64,000 nucleotides of DNA from Galaxea fascicularis (Eukaryota; Cnidaria; Anthozoa; Scleractinia; Euphylliidae): positions 25,367,225 to 25,431,224 of the forward strand of contig OX419344.1 of NCBI GenBank assembly GCA_948470475.1. The letters run 5' to 3'. The position numbers and the translations under genes were made by a program. Positions 62,736 to 64,000 of the stretch are shown piece by piece. The first letter of the stretch is position 1. Each line of letters opens with the position of its first letter. The notes under the pieces were generated by a model that saw only the letters and a program-made list of their open reading frames with translations, did not search any database and was not told where the DNA came from.

Positions 62736-62964
62736 AGGCCAAAGTAAAGAGGACTCCGTGGAACAATAAAATCAGTTGTTGTCGAAGTCGTGTCATCGGA
62801 CAGATACACCGTTCAGTAAAATCCTTTCACAGGATATTGGACTAATACGAGGCTACAGCAAGGCTTGGTTAATTTTAATAAAACAAATCAAATGTAGTTA
62901 AGCCCGATTTTGTTGCTTTTAAGTACTTTGAATAAACTACACTTCTACTCCTTTTCTCCACACT

Positions 62965-64000
62965 TCAACTTTTCCATGGGCCCCAGCAGCCTCTTTTGCG
63001 CGCCACTATCCTTGCCCTTCGGTCAGAGGGTTTATCCACAGGAGGGACTACTCCACTCATGTAGAACTGAGCTCTTTTGTGTAGCTTGTCCACCATTTTG
63101 GGGAGGTTCTTGCTGAGGTCTACGCGCTCGTAAGGGTCAGCGGTAATGTTGTAAAGAGCAACTCTTATCTTACCACTAGTTTCCTGAAAATTCAATAGAG
63201 AGACTTAAGCCTGGTTTACCCGTGCGACACAAATGAAAACGCAAGGAAGTACACGCGTTAACTAGCGAAACGCAAATGCAAACGCAAGAGCCGACGCAAG
63301 AAATGGAAACAGTTTCATTTTCCTGCACTTGCGTTTGCGCTTCCGTTTCAATTGCATACGTGTGAAACGGGGGAACGCAAAGGCAAGGTCAATACGTCAG
63401 TGTCGCCCTACAGGCCTTCCTTGCGTTTGCGTTCGACGTGTGAACGTCGTTTGCATTTGCACTTGCGTTTCCATTTGCGTCGCACGTGTGAACCAGGCTT
63501 AAACTGAAAACTGAAGTCATAATCCATCTGACATGGTGATTCTCTAAAAGTAAGGAAGGTGGACTGGGATTATCCATTTAAGGTCGTCTCAGTATCCTAG
63601 CACTTTTGATATGAGGGGCTCTTACTCAAAAAGGGACTCGCACTCTCCGGGAAGGGGTGCGGAGGGAGAGGAGGGGGGGGGCGCCAACGAAACGGCTAAA
63701 AAATACCGCCTGAGGGGGTTGGCACAAACTGTTAAGGCTCGAGGGAGTTCTACACTATAAAATCAAAGGTTGTCTTTGGGAATGCAGGATCGAGTAATGT
63801 GATTAAGATTGATCAGGGAAGCAATTACCTCATTTCCTTCTGTAGCATCGACTGACAATTCCGGCGGCTTATACCGAGGCTGACTTGGCACGTTCATCAA
63901 AAGTTTCATGTCACCAACACGAATTGCGAGCCCATTTTCATGACTTGAATAGTCGGTGATGCGAGGACCGTTAATATTGTGCAGAATCTCTGTTCGTGGT
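62965..64000 (-). CDS. Second arylsulfatase B/I/J-like gene, last two exons (5' part outside window)
   Basis: Minus-strand exons 63829 to beyond 64000 and 62965-63183, both in phase 0 at the shared junction, as in the arylsulfatase A gene. The visible protein includes [44 protein letters not shown] and C-W-G-P-W before the stop. These match the last two exons of the neighbouring gene closely, so the pair is a tandem duplication in the same orientation. The catalytic half, with the C-x-P-x-R motif, is off the window, so activity cannot be judged. This copy ends a few residues after W-G-P-W, shorter than its neighbour. Confidence 0.9.
63205..63502. mobile_element. piggyBac-like MITE (TTAA target duplication)
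   Basis: In the last intron of the second arylsulfatase gene. TTAA at 63205-63208 and 63499-63502 flank a 290-base element with inverted ends (gcctggtttacccgtgcgac against gtcgcacgtgtgaaccaggc) and internal repeats of aacgcaa/ttgcgtt type. TTAA duplication is the piggyBac hallmark. No transposase. Confidence 0.75.

Overview
The window is eukaryotic nuclear DNA: AT-rich, with GT-AG introns, many short exons, tRNA-derived SINEs, a Penelope-like element, LINE fragments and many small inverted-repeat elements. Everything points to an animal, most likely an anthozoan cnidarian and probably a stony coral. The grounds are EDA-like TNF ligands in tandem and repeat families (SINE, Penelope tail) that resemble those I know from coral genomes. 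The species cannot be named from the sequence.

Layout. 1-3.2 kb holds repeats, including a 5'-truncated Penelope-like element (PLE) split by a nested MITE. 3.6-53.4 kb is a head-to-tail array of six plus-strand TNF-superfamily ligand genes (called TNF-1 to TNF-6 here). I resolved exon by exon models whose lengths sum to intact reading frames: TNF-1 320 aa, TNF-2 341 aa, TNF-3 355 or 365 aa, TNF-4 297, 289 or 437 aa, TNF-5 319 aa, TNF-6 293 aa. TNF-1 to TNF-5 share the ectodysplasin-A plan: short cytoplasmic tail, one signal-anchor segment, stalk, furin-type R-X-[K/R]-R site, a Cys-rich patch in most, 19-33 uninterrupted Gly-X-Y triplets, and a C-terminal TNF-homology domain (THD). TNF-6 is divergent: it keeps the anchor, furin site and THD but has a coiled-coil stalk instead of collagen. 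54.9-64 kb holds two minus-strand arylsulfatase B/I/J-like genes, one complete (495 aa) and one cut by the window edge.

The most interesting part is the 3' ends of TNF-3 and TNF-4. TNF-3 has a second intact THD exon 0.8 kb beyond the first, with no new anchor, collagen or strand-A exon before it, so it reads as an alternative last exon. TNF-4 has a complete second cassette of linker, strand-A and THD exons. Its first THD exon carries a phase-1 donor just before its stop, so the exons permit either a choice of cassette or a single protein with two THDs in tandem. Part of the TNF-3 and TNF-4 THD exons is nearly identical (about 10 differences in 240 bases) beside diverged flanks, as expected from gene conversion.

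How the genes could work together: all six ligands should be made as trimeric type II membrane proteins and released by furin-like cleavage. The locus then looks like a reservoir of related receptor-binding heads on shared stalks, diversified by tandem duplication, exon duplication and conversion. Receptors, expression and real splice forms cannot be seen here. The arylsulfatases are lysosomal or secreted sulfate-ester hydrolases; no functional tie to the TNF genes is evident beyond proximity.
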